Below, piece by piece: positions 27,847 to 37,368 of a stretch of DNA of 62,221 nucleotides. Where the stretch lies: positions 91 to 62,311 of the IMG/VR virus record IMGVR_UViG_3300001419_000005; one strand, 5' to 3'. The stretch's first letter is position 1. Each line of letters begins with the position of its first letter. Both the position numbers and the translations under genes were made by a program. The notes beneath the pieces were generated by a model. That model did not search any database. It worked only from the letters and a program-made list of their open reading frames with translations, and was not told where the DNA came from. Origin of the DNA: a virus.

Positions 27847-30800
27847 TCATGTTGATTTAATAAGACCGAAGGGAATAACCTCGGTAACACTGTCTGCCGT
27901 AAGAAAGCAAGTCAAGGACTTACCCACGTCCCCATTCTGAACAGTATAGCTAGAGGCTATACTTACCACCGTACTCCCAAGCATCCACTTGTAAGATCTC
28001 GGGGCAGCGTCGTTTTCTAGCAGTTCTCCTTCATAGTCAAGAGCAACTACGTCAGCAGGAACCTTTCGAGTTGCGTTATTTGATGAAGGAGGAATACGAA
28101 AGCGATTAAAGGGAAGCACCGTAGTAATGGTTTCGCTGCCAGTGATTCCCGTTTCAATGGCATCAATAGGATGAGGCAACGAGCTGGAAGTTCGAGGGTT
28201 ACCCTTAATATCATAAGGAAGAACCGAACCGAGATCCAGAGTAACTGGGTCGCTTACAAGCGACGTATGCAGCAGTCCCCCGTTTTCGATAGCCCCATAC
28301 TTAGAAACGCCCCATTCCTTATTACCGGAATTAGAAACGTAGCCAGCCACCATAGTATTACTAGCGTCGGGGACTACGTTAGGGTTACCGAGCCGGGTCG
28401 TACTAAAAGTACCAACCGTACCCAGAGCCGAGTCCTTGAACTGAACGTCAAAAGCGCCAGGAGGGCTGGAGCCGTTTGAATTGCCATCAGTCTGCGAAAT
28501 CGAGGAGCCTTCAATATGGAGATGGATATTCGCCGCATCTGCTTCTCGCCCTGCTGTAGTCAGGTTCACGTAGTTATCCATGTTTGTTCCCTTAATACCA
28601 AGCCGCATAGGAACTGGCTTCTCAATCTTGAAGAGAAAATCAGCCTTGACATCCTTAGGATCCAAGAACAAAGCATTAGAGAAGACGCAGTCCGAAACTG
28701 CGCCACTCGCTTGGAACAGGAACTGCTGTTCCATGACTGAAGTGTAGTCGTGAAATAGCGTATTGTTCATTGTGGCGGGTGAGTTGGCTGTTTGTACCCC
28801 ATCCTGGTGAGCCCAGAATAGTGGACAGACTCGATCGCCTGCTTGCAGATCCATGGTAAGGATGTTGTCAACAAACGCCTGAGCGAGAAGACCGTTGGCA
28901 GGGGTGTCCGTCACTGGGTTTAAACCACCCGAGCTATAGTACGCCGCGACAGTATCTGTGTTAATATCAAGACCCCTGGCGGCAAACAATGGAACACCAT
29001 CTGGGTTGTCATACCGAGCGGAATTGTACATTCGCATGTATGGTAGGGCCGGATCGAGCGGGTCGATGCCGTCTCCAATGGGAGAGGACGGCCTGCTGTT
29101 AGACCAAGACATTAGGGCCTTTCCGTTGCCGTCAATAACTCGGCTACCAACAATAGCGGGGTATGGGTTTCTTCCCCAGTCAGCATCGTCAACATACGTA
29201 AGACAGGACGTGGTGGAGTTATACGTCTTGGCAACAAACGTCCTGCCAGCTGGGGTCAGAGGCTGCCCACTCTTCCACACAAAGAAATCAAAGTCGTAAA
29301 AGCGAGTACCATCGACGCAGGCGCCGTAAGTGCCTCCAGCGTCTGAGCTCTGTGTGTATCTAGGAGGCCATGTCGTAGGGGGCGTAACAAAATATGCGCG
29401 CCACTCTAGGATGTTCTTACCAGCATTAGTTACCTCAGCATCCGTAGCGTAAAACGTACCGTCCTCAGCTACCCACGTAATCCGACTGATCTCGCAAGTA
29501 CCACGCGTGATGCTATCGTTACCAACGGAGTCAACGTAGTCGTAATAGTACTTACCATTTACGTCAATGCCTCCAGTACTGAGACCAAAGCCGTTCGATA
29601 CATAGCGTTCAGTATCGAGGTCAGTCCCTTGGGCATTAGGCCCATAGGAGGTAATGTGTCTGAAGTTGTTTACGCCAGCCTCAGCTGCGGTCGTTAGGAA
29701 GTAAAGCGTATCCCACCAAATAGCACCATCGCAATTAAAGATGGAGCTTAGGCCGCCGCCGACGATTGTATTGATGAAGGTATTATAGATTCCTACATTA
29801 AGACGAGCGTTAGCATCCTCGCCTCTAAACAGCGCCTGCTCGTATGGGTTCTGAGTGGAGGCTCCTGGGTCATCCGCCTGGTCCGACCTAAGAGCCGGGC
29901 TCTGGCGTCCAGTAGGCATCTTTCTATAACTCATGCTCGAATCTTTAATAGTACATCCATTAAAGACCAGAGGAATAAAATCCGCAGATGCAAGCTTAAA
30001 GGCCAAGTTGTTATACATATCAAGCGTGATATTTTCAAACAGAATAGGATCCCCGTTGCGCAGACTACAAGTAGTCCACGTAGGATCAAAACTGTCTGCA
30101 TCAGCCGAGGTAGTACCGGGGAAGTTCTCCGATAAGATAATAGTCACATCATTCTTGTCCCCCGTCGACGACCTAATTCTCCGGTAACCCGCAGTAAGAG
30201 GATCCGTTGCGTCTAGAGCAGGGTAGGTAGTAACACTTTGAATCACATAGAGCCCAGGAGTAAGAACAAAATCAATCGCCTTATGCTGGGTATTGTTATC
30301 TTGGTTGTACCTACAGATATGCGAATGAAGGTTAGGTGAGTACAAGGTACCATCAGGCTCCGTGTAGTCAATTCTTGTGTTCTTAGTTAGGTCAAGGTCT
30401 GCAGCGTTAAGATTAACCGTGTGAATCTTCGTAGCATCTTCCATGACTCGAATCGTCCGTGAGACAACACGAGCAGGAATAACCGATGGGGATCGTGGGA
30501 TAGCCTCGGCGTACAGAGTACGATCTTCGTAGTCCGTAGGGGCTGTATTAGAGTTATCAATACGAACCCAGTATCCCTGTACCTTTGTTCCATCGGGCAT
30601 AATGCGCTGAGTAATATCAGTGACAGTTTGTGCCGAAGCACCACCGTAGTAGAAGTTTACCTGTTCAATACCAGTAGAGTCGTAAGTATCTGCAGAAGCG
30701 CAGGCATACAGTGCAGCGTCGTCTGCCACGTAGAATGTTTCAGGAAGGAACAGATGTACAATCGTAGCTTGATCAGCTTCAGTAAGCGTAGGGGAAGACT

Positions 30801-30924
30801 TGGTATAGTTAGCATCCCCATTCCAGACTACAGTGCTTACAGGCGCTGAGACACCAATGGTCTCTCCATCGGCGCTTACCTGCCAAAACGTATCTGTAAT
30901 ACTAAATCTGTTTTTATTAGCCAT
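27847..30924 (-). CDS. Large tail fibre/spike protein with Ig-like C-terminus
   Basis: A 1,025-residue protein, started at 30924 where AAGGAGAGCCAA precedes ATG. The N-terminus (MANKNRFSITDTFWQV, SADGETIG) matches the anchor of the 23537-25642 protein. The central part has beta-helix-like turns (ENITLDMYNNLAF, FNGCTIKDSS, YNTFINTIVGG). The last about 70 residues (SYKWMLGSTVVSIASSYTV..GKSLTCFL) resemble a bacterial Ig-like domain. Probably a surface-exposed receptor-binding or degrading spike sharing an attachment site with its paralogue. Confidence 0.65.
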   Translation of the reverse strand: MANKNRFSITDTFWQVSADGETIGVSAPVSTVVWNGDANYTKSSPTLTEADQATIVHLFLPETFYVADDAALYACASADTYDSTGIEQVNFYYGGASAQTVTDITQRIMPDGTKVQGYWVRIDNSNTAPTDYEDRTLYAEAIPRSPSVIPARVVSRTIRVMEDATKIHTVNLNAADLDLTKNTRIDYTEPDGTLYSPNLHSHICRYNQDNNTQHKAIDFVLTPGLYVIQSVTTYPALDATDPLTAGYRRIRSSTGDKNDVTIILSENFPGTTSADADSFDPTWTTCSLRNGDPILFENITLDMYNNLAFKLASADFIPLVFNGCTIKDSSMSYRKMPTGRQSPALRSDQADDPGASTQNPYEQALFRGEDANARLNVGIYNTFINTIVGGGLSSIFNCDGAIWWDTLYFLTTAAEAGVNNFRHITSYGPNAQGTDLDTERYVSNGFGLSTGGIDVNGKYYYDYVDSVGNDSITRGTCEISRITWVAEDGTFYATDAEVTNAGKNILEWRAYFVTPPTTWPPRYTQSSDAGGTYGACVDGTRFYDFDFFVWKSGQPLTPAGRTFVAKTYNSTTSCLTYVDDADWGRNPYPAIVGSRVIDGNGKALMSWSNSRPSSPIGDGIDPLDPALPYMRMYNSARYDNPDGVPLFAARGLDINTDTVAAYYSSGGLNPVTDTPANGLLAQAFVDNILTMDLQAGDRVCPLFWAHQDGVQTANSPATMNNTLFHDYTSVMEQQFLFQASGAVSDCVFSNALFLDPKDVKADFLFKIEKPVPMRLGIKGTNMDNYVNLTTAGREADAANIHLHIEGSSISQTDGNSNGSSPPGAFDVQFKDSALGTVGTFSTTRLGNPNVVPDASNTMVAGYVSNSGNKEWGVSKYGAIENGGLLHTSLVSDPVTLDLGSVLPYDIKGNPRTSSSLPHPIDAIETGITGSETITTVLPFNRFRIPPSSNNATRKVPADVVALDYEGELLENDAAPRSYKWMLGSTVVSIASSYTVQNGDVGKSLTCFLTADSVTEVIPFGLIKST

Positions 30925-30954
30925 TTGGCTCTCCTTGTAAACGTAAAGAAAAGC

Positions 30955-30978
30955 TCCGCCTCCCGGTAGGGAGACGAA
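30955..30978 (-). other. Intergenic hairpin, TACC-loop family
   Basis: A 10-bp stem with a TACC loop in minus-strand RNA, two G-U pairs, between two adhesion genes. Nearly identical core (CTCCCTACCGGGAG) to the 32853 and 15234 hairpins. Confidence 0.55.
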
Positions 30979-30986
30979 GATTAGAG

Positions 30987-32825
30987 TTAAACTATAGGAC
31001 CGTCGTAGGCACGCCATCCAGAGATATCTCCCTGGTCGGCTGCGTAGAAAGCTAGGACTCGTATCGGGGTTCCGGAGTAGCTTACCGTACCAGACGTAAA
31101 GTCGATGTTAGGCCTATTGTTTCCGGTTGTCGTCTGAGTAACAGACTGCCAGCCATTTGCTACATCCCAAACGTAAGCGTGAGGGAAGGAAGAAAGCACG
31201 GTATCAGCGTTCCATCCGCCTGAAACAGTATTCGCAATTCGGAAATTGCCGGCGGAAGTACCAAAGGTTTCTACAACAATGTTATTCCCAGAAGCACCTG
31301 TTCCGTTCCACGCCGTCGGTGTGTTCACGTAGGTAACAGCTCCTCCGGACGCACCATAAGCGTAAGTCAGGGGTTCGGTATCCCAGTCATTCGATGAAGG
31401 CTGTACCGTACCGAAGTCCACCACAGCGGTAGCGGAGGGCTCCCACTGGTTGGAAGCCGTAACTGTACATGTAATAGCCGTTCCATCTAGACCAGTAGTG
31501 TCGAGAGTCGCCGTCGTTGCACCAGTGCTCCACAAGTACGTAAGCGTGGGTGTATCGGTTCCGGCAACGCCGTCATCGGTAATCGACACCACGGTACCAT
31601 CCGATGGATCAAATGCGGAGGGGGAGGGCGTTCCCGTAAAGGAAGCGACTACTCCCGAGCCTTCGAAGAATGTCACATCCCCGGTGATCAGCTGATCGCC
31701 CGCGGAGTACGCATAAGCATACAGCTGAGTATCCGCCGGGGGATTCGACGTCACGTCGTCAGCGGGGTTAGCCCCTGGCGCCGTAAAGAGTTTAATATCC
31801 ACCACATCAACAATATTCGTATCGGTGACAGCCACCGCGACCATAGGTGCGGGGCTCTGCGAGTTGACAATCTTGCCGTTGACGTAAGCCGTAGCTACCG
31901 CACCGCACTTGATAGTCGCGCCGTAAGGCACGAGCGCAAGGTTGAGCGTAGCACCGGAGCCGCCGACAGGGACCAGAGGTCCGTTGTCCAGCTGATAGGC
32001 CCAGGCGTACTGGTACGAAGGGGTGACGCCCTGGGGCCAGTCTTCGACTGTCCACTGAGGCGTTGCATACGCAGCACCTGCGTAGGTCTGTCCGTCCCAA
32101 GTAGCCTCGGGGGGACCGTCCTGCGCGAGGTTCGTGATATCCACCGAAAGGGTGCCGCTCGGGTCAACCTCATCTTTGAGGAGAACATTCGAGCTGACGA
32201 CCACGCCCACACCGGAATCTTCCAGGAAGGCTTGGATATAATAGTTCTCTGTGCTTGAGGTCCAGCCACCGACAATGGTGAAGACCTGCGTACCGCCCTC
32301 GGGCTCCGTCACAGCCCCCAAAGAGGTCGTGGCATCAGGCGAGCCAGGGGTACTATAGTCATCCCACGTCACAATAGGAGTGGCGATGGCTGGGTCGAGC
32401 GTATTAATCAACGAGAGCGTCACGATGAGGTCATCCCCACTGCGAGTAAGGCTCAGGTTGTTGTAAGCAGGATCAATAAAGCTATAGCCCTGGCTCAGTT
32501 GGTAGCTCATGGTCTCCAGAGCACCAAGATCAGAAGCACTCACTCGGGTAAAGCACCCCAAGAGTACTTGAAGAGCCGCATCTTGGGACGGGTAGATACC
32601 CACCAGCTGCTTTTGATTAATAATCAGTAGCCAGGTGTCCCCGTTGTCAAACTTTTTGATCTGAAAACTGCGCACATATCGCGGCTTCTTTGTAGAAGAG
32701 GCCACACGCCGCCAATCAAAACCGCCGGAAGATGCAAACTCGTAGCTGTCTTCGATAACACGATTTCCGCCGTTCAAAACGTAGTCGCCATTAGCGTCTA
32801 CTTGATAATTGTATACAAAAGGCAT
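30987..32825 (-). CDS. Tail protein with Ig-like domains
   Basis: A 612-residue protein starting MPFVYNYQVDANGDYVLNGG; ATG at 32825 has AAAAAGGAGGGC upstream. The first about 110 residues are a compact mixed domain. From about 130 on there are several beta-rich segments with Ig/PKD-like signatures (TLTYLWSTGATTATLDT, AITCTVTASNQWEPS, YQYAWAYQL..GATIKCGAVATAYVNG). The C-terminus ends SGWRAYDGPIV. Ig-like modules on phage tails commonly bind cell-surface sugars weakly. It sits in the six-gene adhesion block. Confidence 0.6.
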   Translation of the reverse strand: MPFVYNYQVDANGDYVLNGGNRVIEDSYEFASSGGFDWRRVASSTKKPRYVRSFQIKKFDNGDTWLLIINQKQLVGIYPSQDAALQVLLGCFTRVSASDLGALETMSYQLSQGYSFIDPAYNNLSLTRSGDDLIVTLSLINTLDPAIATPIVTWDDYSTPGSPDATTSLGAVTEPEGGTQVFTIVGGWTSSTENYYIQAFLEDSGVGVVVSSNVLLKDEVDPSGTLSVDITNLAQDGPPEATWDGQTYAGAAYATPQWTVEDWPQGVTPSYQYAWAYQLDNGPLVPVGGSGATLNLALVPYGATIKCGAVATAYVNGKIVNSQSPAPMVAVAVTDTNIVDVVDIKLFTAPGANPADDVTSNPPADTQLYAYAYSAGDQLITGDVTFFEGSGVVASFTGTPSPSAFDPSDGTVVSITDDGVAGTDTPTLTYLWSTGATTATLDTTGLDGTAITCTVTASNQWEPSATAVVDFGTVQPSSNDWDTEPLTYAYGASGGAVTYVNTPTAWNGTGASGNNIVVETFGTSAGNFRIANTVSGGWNADTVLSSFPHAYVWDVANGWQSVTQTTTGNNRPNIDFTSGTVSYSGTPIRVLAFYAADQGDISGWRAYDGPIV

Positions 32826-32852
32826 GTAGCCCTCCTTTTTATAAGTTAGAAA

Positions 32853-32878
32853 CTCCCACACCCGGTAGGGCATAGGAG
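32853..32878 (-). other. Intergenic hairpin, TACC-loop family
   Basis: An 11-bp stem with TACC loop, three of its pairs G-U in minus-strand RNA only, between the collagen-like fibre and the Ig-like tail protein. Confidence 0.55.
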
Positions 32879-32889
32879 ATATAGGTTAG

Positions 32890-34269
32890 TTAGATCAGGA
32901 TCGGTGTGTCGGTGCTGTCCTGCCAGCGGGTACGGATACCCAGGATGGAGCCAGAGCCGAAGTTGCTAGTTGAGTCTGTGTCCGTTCGACCGATGAACAG
33001 TGAGTTGCCCGCACCGGAGAGGTACAGGAAGAAGCCGAACTGACCAACGGAGGTACCGCCCCGGTACTCGACGGACCCGGTACCATCGTACCCACGGATC
33101 AGCTCAACCTCGACGTTGATCGAGTTGGCGTCCAGGAGGTTGGCACCTGTCCACAGTGCAGTGGCGGTGTAGGGGTAGGTGTAGTCATCCGTCAGCTCCT
33201 CGTACGCCTCGTAGATGGGACGTCCGTCCGCACTCGTACCAACGACGGTCGCCGTGTAGGTGAGCTGGTTGGCTGCGGTCAGGGGAGTAGCACGGTCGCA
33301 CCAGATCGGGTTGCCCCCGCCGCCCGACTGAGCAGCCGGGGCCCATTTCACGCCGTCCCACACGAGGGCGTCGTTCAGGGTAGGGGTTGTTGTAGATGTA
33401 TCCACGTCAGAGAGGTCGTCGAGGGAGGACGCTCCGCCACCATCGGCACCATCGGCACCATCAGCACCAGCGGGCCCAGTAGGACCCTGAGGTCCAGTGT
33501 CTCCTTGAGGTCCAGTAGCACCGGTGGGACCAATAGGACCCTGAGGGCCAGTAGCACCGGCAGCTCCATCGGAGCCATCAGCACCAGCGGGACCAGTAGG
33601 ACCCTGGGGACCAGTAGCACCAACGTCACCACGAGGGATCGTGATGTCGAAGATAGCCGCTGCAGTCGTGCCTGAGTTGACCACGGCTGCGTCAGTGCCA
33701 GGGGCACCGGTAGTCGTTGTACCAACATCAAGCGTAGCTGCATCGCCCTGAGGACCCTCGGGTCCAGCAGTGCCGGCATCAAGGGTGACGAGCGCTTCAG
33801 TGAGTTCCTGAAGGGCGTTAATCTCCTGCTCCTTCTGTGCTTCGAGCTGGGTCGACGTAAGCCGGGAGCCAGGCTGGAACTCGACGATCGCGGTAGTCAC
33901 GTCCGTTGAGCGCTGCACAGCGAGAGGAGTCGTAGCGTCGACCGTGAGGTCGGCGGTGTATGTATAACCAGCGACAGGCGTGGCAGCCCCAGTCGGGATA
34001 GTCACGCTGTCGATCTGCTGCCCGGTAGAGTCAACCGTGTAGGAATCCTCGGGGAGGACTCGGATCAGTCGCTGGGCCTCAGCAGAGAAGTTGGAGGCAA
34101 CGGAGAGTTCCGCGCCGTCCGAATCCCGGATGACCGTTTGGACATCTAGGTGGACCTGAAGCTGTGAGGCGTCAGGCAAATTATCGCTCAGGGTCAGCGT
34201 AGCATAAGAGTAGCTAGCCGACACCGAGGTATATACTACCTCAAGAGTGAGGTTATTAATCTTAGCCAT
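32890..34269 (-). CDS. T7-type tail fibre N-domain with collagen-like shaft
   Basis: A 459-residue fibre. Residues 1-160 form a T7 gp17 N-terminal-like tail-binding domain; its end LAVQRSTDVTTAIVEFQPGS..TSTQLEAQ matches the family's R-T...F-GS-L...DLN block and is paralogous to the protein at 36359-37297. Residues about 214-277 are Gly-X-Y collagen-like repeats (GPQGPTGPAGADG). The C-terminal about 150 residues are beta-rich with a Gly/Ser patch and would form the tip. The ATG at 34269 is used, not the upstream alternative, because it leaves no overlap and gives the conserved N-terminus. Confidence 0.75.
   Translation of the reverse strand: MAKINNLTLEVVYTSVSASYSYATLTLSDNLPDASQLQVHLDVQTVIRDSDGAELSVASNFSAEAQRLIRVLPEDSYTVDSTGQQIDSVTIPTGAATPVAGYTYTADLTVDATTPLAVQRSTDVTTAIVEFQPGSRLTSTQLEAQKEQEINALQELTEALVTLDAGTAGPEGPQGDAATLDVGTTTTGAPGTDAAVVNSGTTAAAIFDITIPRGDVGATGPQGPTGPAGADGSDGAAGATGPQGPIGPTGATGPQGDTGPQGPTGPAGADGADGADGGGASSLDDLSDVDTSTTTPTLNDALVWDGVKWAPAAQSGGGGNPIWCDRATPLTAANQLTYTATVVGTSADGRPIYEAYEELTDDYTYPYTATALWTGANLLDANSINVEVELIRGYDGTGSVEYRGGTSVGQFGFFLYLSGAGNSLFIGRTDTDSTSNFGSGSILGIRTRWQDSTDTPILI
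33436..33630 (-). repeat. Collagen-like Gly-X-Y coding repeat
   Basis: About 21 Gly-X-Y triplets coded in tandem, with repeated GGACCAGTAGGACCCTG-like units visible on the plus strand. Such tracts form trimeric shafts and readily gain or lose triplets by recombination. Confidence 0.85.
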
Positions 34270-34273
34270 TGCT

Positions 34274-36355
34274 TTACCTCGAGTAGAGTTTAAAGTCGAT
34301 GATGTCACCTTCGGTGTAGAAGTCTAGCCAACGATTTACAGCGTTGGGGACTGCGATTTCCTTAGGGTTCATCAAAAAGATCGGTCGGAACCGAGAGAAG
34401 CTGAGGGTTGGGTCAGCGTTGGGGTAATACGCCGCACTAGTAGAAGGAATCATACTGCTCGCGTCATTAAGATCTCTAGTGTTTTCCCCCCAGGCGAGGG
34501 AGCGCATCCACTTTCCAGTAGTCTGGTTGTAAATACGCAGCTCGACGTAGTCGCTTCGGTCGAAGAAGTCTTCTTGGAAGTCCCCGTCGTAGTTCTTAAA
34601 GTCGCCGTTAGTGCAATTATAGTCATCCATCTGGAATGTTTGGCAACCGTCTCGGTAGTACCTTGGGAGCTTCGACTGCCTATACCTAACTAGGCTAGTA
34701 TTGCCTGATGGCAGGAAGCTAGTTATGGTACCGGGCGTGCAATTAAAGTCCGCCTGCGGCTCCATAATATTGAGACCGTTACGAGCCCCAACTACAACGC
34801 CAATTTCCTGCCAAAGTAGTCTAGCTTCAGTAAAAGGCTTGCGGTGAACAATCTCGATCTCACCAGGGAGGGTCAACATTCCTTGCATCCGGGACAGTTT
34901 ATTGTCACCAGTGAAGTGATCAGCCGACGTAAAGAAGTCAGCTCGTCGGAAGTTATCCTTAATGTAATCATATCCAGTATACTGAATATAAGCCGCGTCC
35001 TCCTGAGAACGGGCGGGCTCGCTCATGTAAGCCAGGAACTTCGAGTACTCAGGATCAAAGATAGTCCATTCCTCGTTCCCGAACGGCGCGCCAGTGTAGT
35101 TATTCCAGGGGAGCGTGCGCATCATGATGCCGCCGCCGTGGGCACAACCGTAGTCGTTAACGGTAGAGCCCCACATAAATCTAGCCCCTGAAGTCTGGTT
35201 AGGATTACAGCCGCCCCACAGGTTATCAAACCGGAGCTTCTTCCAGTCGCCGCTCATAGTCTTCCAGCGAATGTGGGAGATCTGTGTGTCAGCACCGAAG
35301 AAGTTTTCTTGGTTAACCTCGTTGAGGGCAGGCTCGATAGAATTCCAATTAGCAATAGAAGGGGTCCACAGTACGTCGGGATCCCAAGCGCTTGAGCTGA
35401 GCCCTTGCGGGAATGTCTCAATGTCAAAGCTGCCATTCTGAAGGTAATCCATGTAGCCATTGTTGCCAGCCTGAGTCTGTCCGGTTTCCGAATAGCTATG
35501 GCAATCCAGCTCAAGGAGAATGTCGGCGTGGTCAATAGTACAATCGAATTCATCTACGGTTGGATAGCCAGCCAAGGTTTCTGGGTCAAGCCAGAACCTA
35601 AAGTTCGAGAGACCGAGAGCATTGGTATAGTCAGGCCCGCCGGCGCAGGACCCTCTTCTTCGGGGGGGATCGAGGAAGCCATTGGCTTCTTTCGCCCACC
35701 CATCAAAGGACTGAAATCTAGGCATGTACAAAGGAGTACTGCCTTGAGCATTGTAGTCCCATGGGGTGTACGCAGCTCCAGCTTCTGAAATATCGAGCCT
35801 CCACTCAGCGACGGCTCCACCCAGACCTACATCCGGCATGTTCATGCAGGGGAAGTATGTGATGTCGTCAGTGTTTGAGAAAACACCACCAAGGTCATCT
35901 TGTTGGTAGGGCGTAAACTGAAAGAAGTCGGAAGTAATAGTCAGAGCCGACACATGGCCAACTCCGGCATTGTCTCCATACCCGCTAACGTCCCAGCTCG
36001 ACGAGCCAGTTCGAGCATCGGGCGCAAACTGCGCCCCCTGCCCCATCTGCGCGTCCGTCAAAGACCGGAGGGTCCCTGGGGTGTGAAGCTTATCAGTATC
36101 ATAGTCGCTAAAATAGAGCGGAACAAAATGCGTGTAGTCAGTAGCGACTGATGGCAGGGGCCAATAGTCACCGTTGATCTTATTAGTCAGTCCGGGCTCA
36201 TAGCTCGGTACTGGCCAAACCAGCACGGCCTCACTCCCGGTCCATACGTAGACTTCTTCCACAACCTTATCGTTGCTTCCGTCGTAAACGTACATCTCCT
36301 TGGGGTAGACCCAGCTGGAATCTGTCTTAATTGCAAATTCCTGTGGGGTAGTCAT
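34274..36355 (-). CDS. Large virion/adhesion protein of unknown family
   Basis: A 693-residue protein (MTTPQEFAIKTDSSWVYPKEMYVYDGSNDKVV...) rich in Trp, Tyr, Asn and Asp, with no signal peptide, membrane segment or long coiled coil. The first about 60 residues (KEMYVYDGSNDKVVEEVYVWTGSEAVLVW) look like a small beta domain common at the start of tail tip proteins. The remainder has an extracellular, beta-sandwich-like composition. It lies between two genes with T7-type fibre anchors, so it may form a complex with one of them. I do not recognise its family. Confidence 0.6.
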   Translation of the reverse strand: MTTPQEFAIKTDSSWVYPKEMYVYDGSNDKVVEEVYVWTGSEAVLVWPVPSYEPGLTNKINGDYWPLPSVATDYTHFVPLYFSDYDTDKLHTPGTLRSLTDAQMGQGAQFAPDARTGSSSWDVSGYGDNAGVGHVSALTITSDFFQFTPYQQDDLGGVFSNTDDITYFPCMNMPDVGLGGAVAEWRLDISEAGAAYTPWDYNAQGSTPLYMPRFQSFDGWAKEANGFLDPPRRRGSCAGGPDYTNALGLSNFRFWLDPETLAGYPTVDEFDCTIDHADILLELDCHSYSETGQTQAGNNGYMDYLQNGSFDIETFPQGLSSSAWDPDVLWTPSIANWNSIEPALNEVNQENFFGADTQISHIRWKTMSGDWKKLRFDNLWGGCNPNQTSGARFMWGSTVNDYGCAHGGGIMMRTLPWNNYTGAPFGNEEWTIFDPEYSKFLAYMSEPARSQEDAAYIQYTGYDYIKDNFRRADFFTSADHFTGDNKLSRMQGMLTLPGEIEIVHRKPFTEARLLWQEIGVVVGARNGLNIMEPQADFNCTPGTITSFLPSGNTSLVRYRQSKLPRYYRDGCQTFQMDDYNCTNGDFKNYDGDFQEDFFDRSDYVELRIYNQTTGKWMRSLAWGENTRDLNDASSMIPSTSAAYYPNADPTLSFSRFRPIFLMNPKEIAVPNAVNRWLDFYTEGDIIDFKLYSR

Positions 36356-36358
36356 TTA

Positions 36359-37297
36359 TCAAACCTCATATCGAATGAAGAGATCCCCAACCTGGCGGTA
36401 CGTAGCGGTCTGCCAGGCTGCGGGAGGGGCCCCCGAGCCAGTGGCGATTTCCACAGCTCGTCGGGCGACGTAGTCAGCACCGTCGTAGCTAATGGTATCG
36501 CCTTCAGCGGCGGGGGAGATAGTAGAGAGGTCAACGTCGGCGAGTTCGCCAATGTCCATGTCAGGGATAGTCCCTGCAGGGTCGGCGCCCACGTCCGCAT
36601 AGTCGAGGACGACGTTACCGGTTTCGCCGTTGACCGAGAGGACCTCATTGAGGCCTCCCGTAGTGGAGTCAGTGATGACTCCGTCAGCGCCGATCGTGAG
36701 GATCGCGCCGTCGTTAGTCAGGTTAATGTTTACATCACCGAGGTTGTTGATCGACTCAGTGCCAAGGTCGACTTCCGAAGAATCGGAGGAGGTACCGAAG
36801 ACGGTCTGCTCCTGAGCCGCGAAGAGCAGCTGCTGGACCCCAGCGTTGAGCTGGCCCGAGGAGAGTCGGGAGCCGGCCTGGAAGTCTACGACTGGGTTAC
36901 TAACATTCACCGAGCGCCGAACCTTTACGGGGTTCACGGCGTTGATCAGGGTGAAGTCGGGGTAGACATAATCAGTCTCGACGCCTTGCCCATCCGTCAC
37001 AGTGACAGTTGCACCCGAAAGGGCAACGCCGTCAACAGTGACAGCCTGAGCGCCGGTGGAGAAGGTGAGGTAAACCTCGTCCAGGTTGTAGATCTGCTCA
37101 CGAATGGAAGCCGTAAGCTCCGCAGTCTGAACAGGATCCCCGCCTGGGGTCTCAACGGTGACCACTTCCCAGCGCACACGAATCTGCGACTGGTCAGGGA
37201 AGTCATCCGAAGTTTGGATAGTTGCATAGGAAAAAGTGTTGCCCGCAGGAGGTGAGGTATACTCAACCTCGAGGGACACGCCGTCTGTATAAGCCAT
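36359..37297 (-). CDS. Short T7-type tail fibre adaptor
   Basis: A 312-residue protein, started at 37297 where GGAGG sits five bases upstream. Residues 1-170 are a T7 gp17 N-terminal-like domain: MAYTDGVSLEVEYTSPP, later VKVRRSVNVSNPVVDFQAGS and SSGQLNAGVQQLLFAAQEQ. The remainder is short and has no receptor-binding-sized domain, so it may serve as an adaptor onto which other fibre proteins dock. It is a paralogue of the N-terminus of 32890-34269. Confidence 0.75.
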   Translation of the reverse strand: MAYTDGVSLEVEYTSPPAGNTFSYATIQTSDDFPDQSQIRVRWEVVTVETPGGDPVQTAELTASIREQIYNLDEVYLTFSTGAQAVTVDGVALSGATVTVTDGQGVETDYVYPDFTLINAVNPVKVRRSVNVSNPVVDFQAGSRLSSGQLNAGVQQLLFAAQEQTVFGTSSDSSEVDLGTESINNLGDVNINLTNDGAILTIGADGVITDSTTGGLNEVLSVNGETGNVVLDYADVGADPAGTIPDMDIGELADVDLSTISPAAEGDTISYDGADYVARRAVEIATGSGAPPAAWQTATYRQVGDLFIRYEV

Positions 37298-37368
37298 GTT
37301 GGCCTCCATTAGGTTAGGGGTAAAAGGCCAGGCCTTCCGCTAGGGAAGCCCAGCCGCACAAGGGGAGA

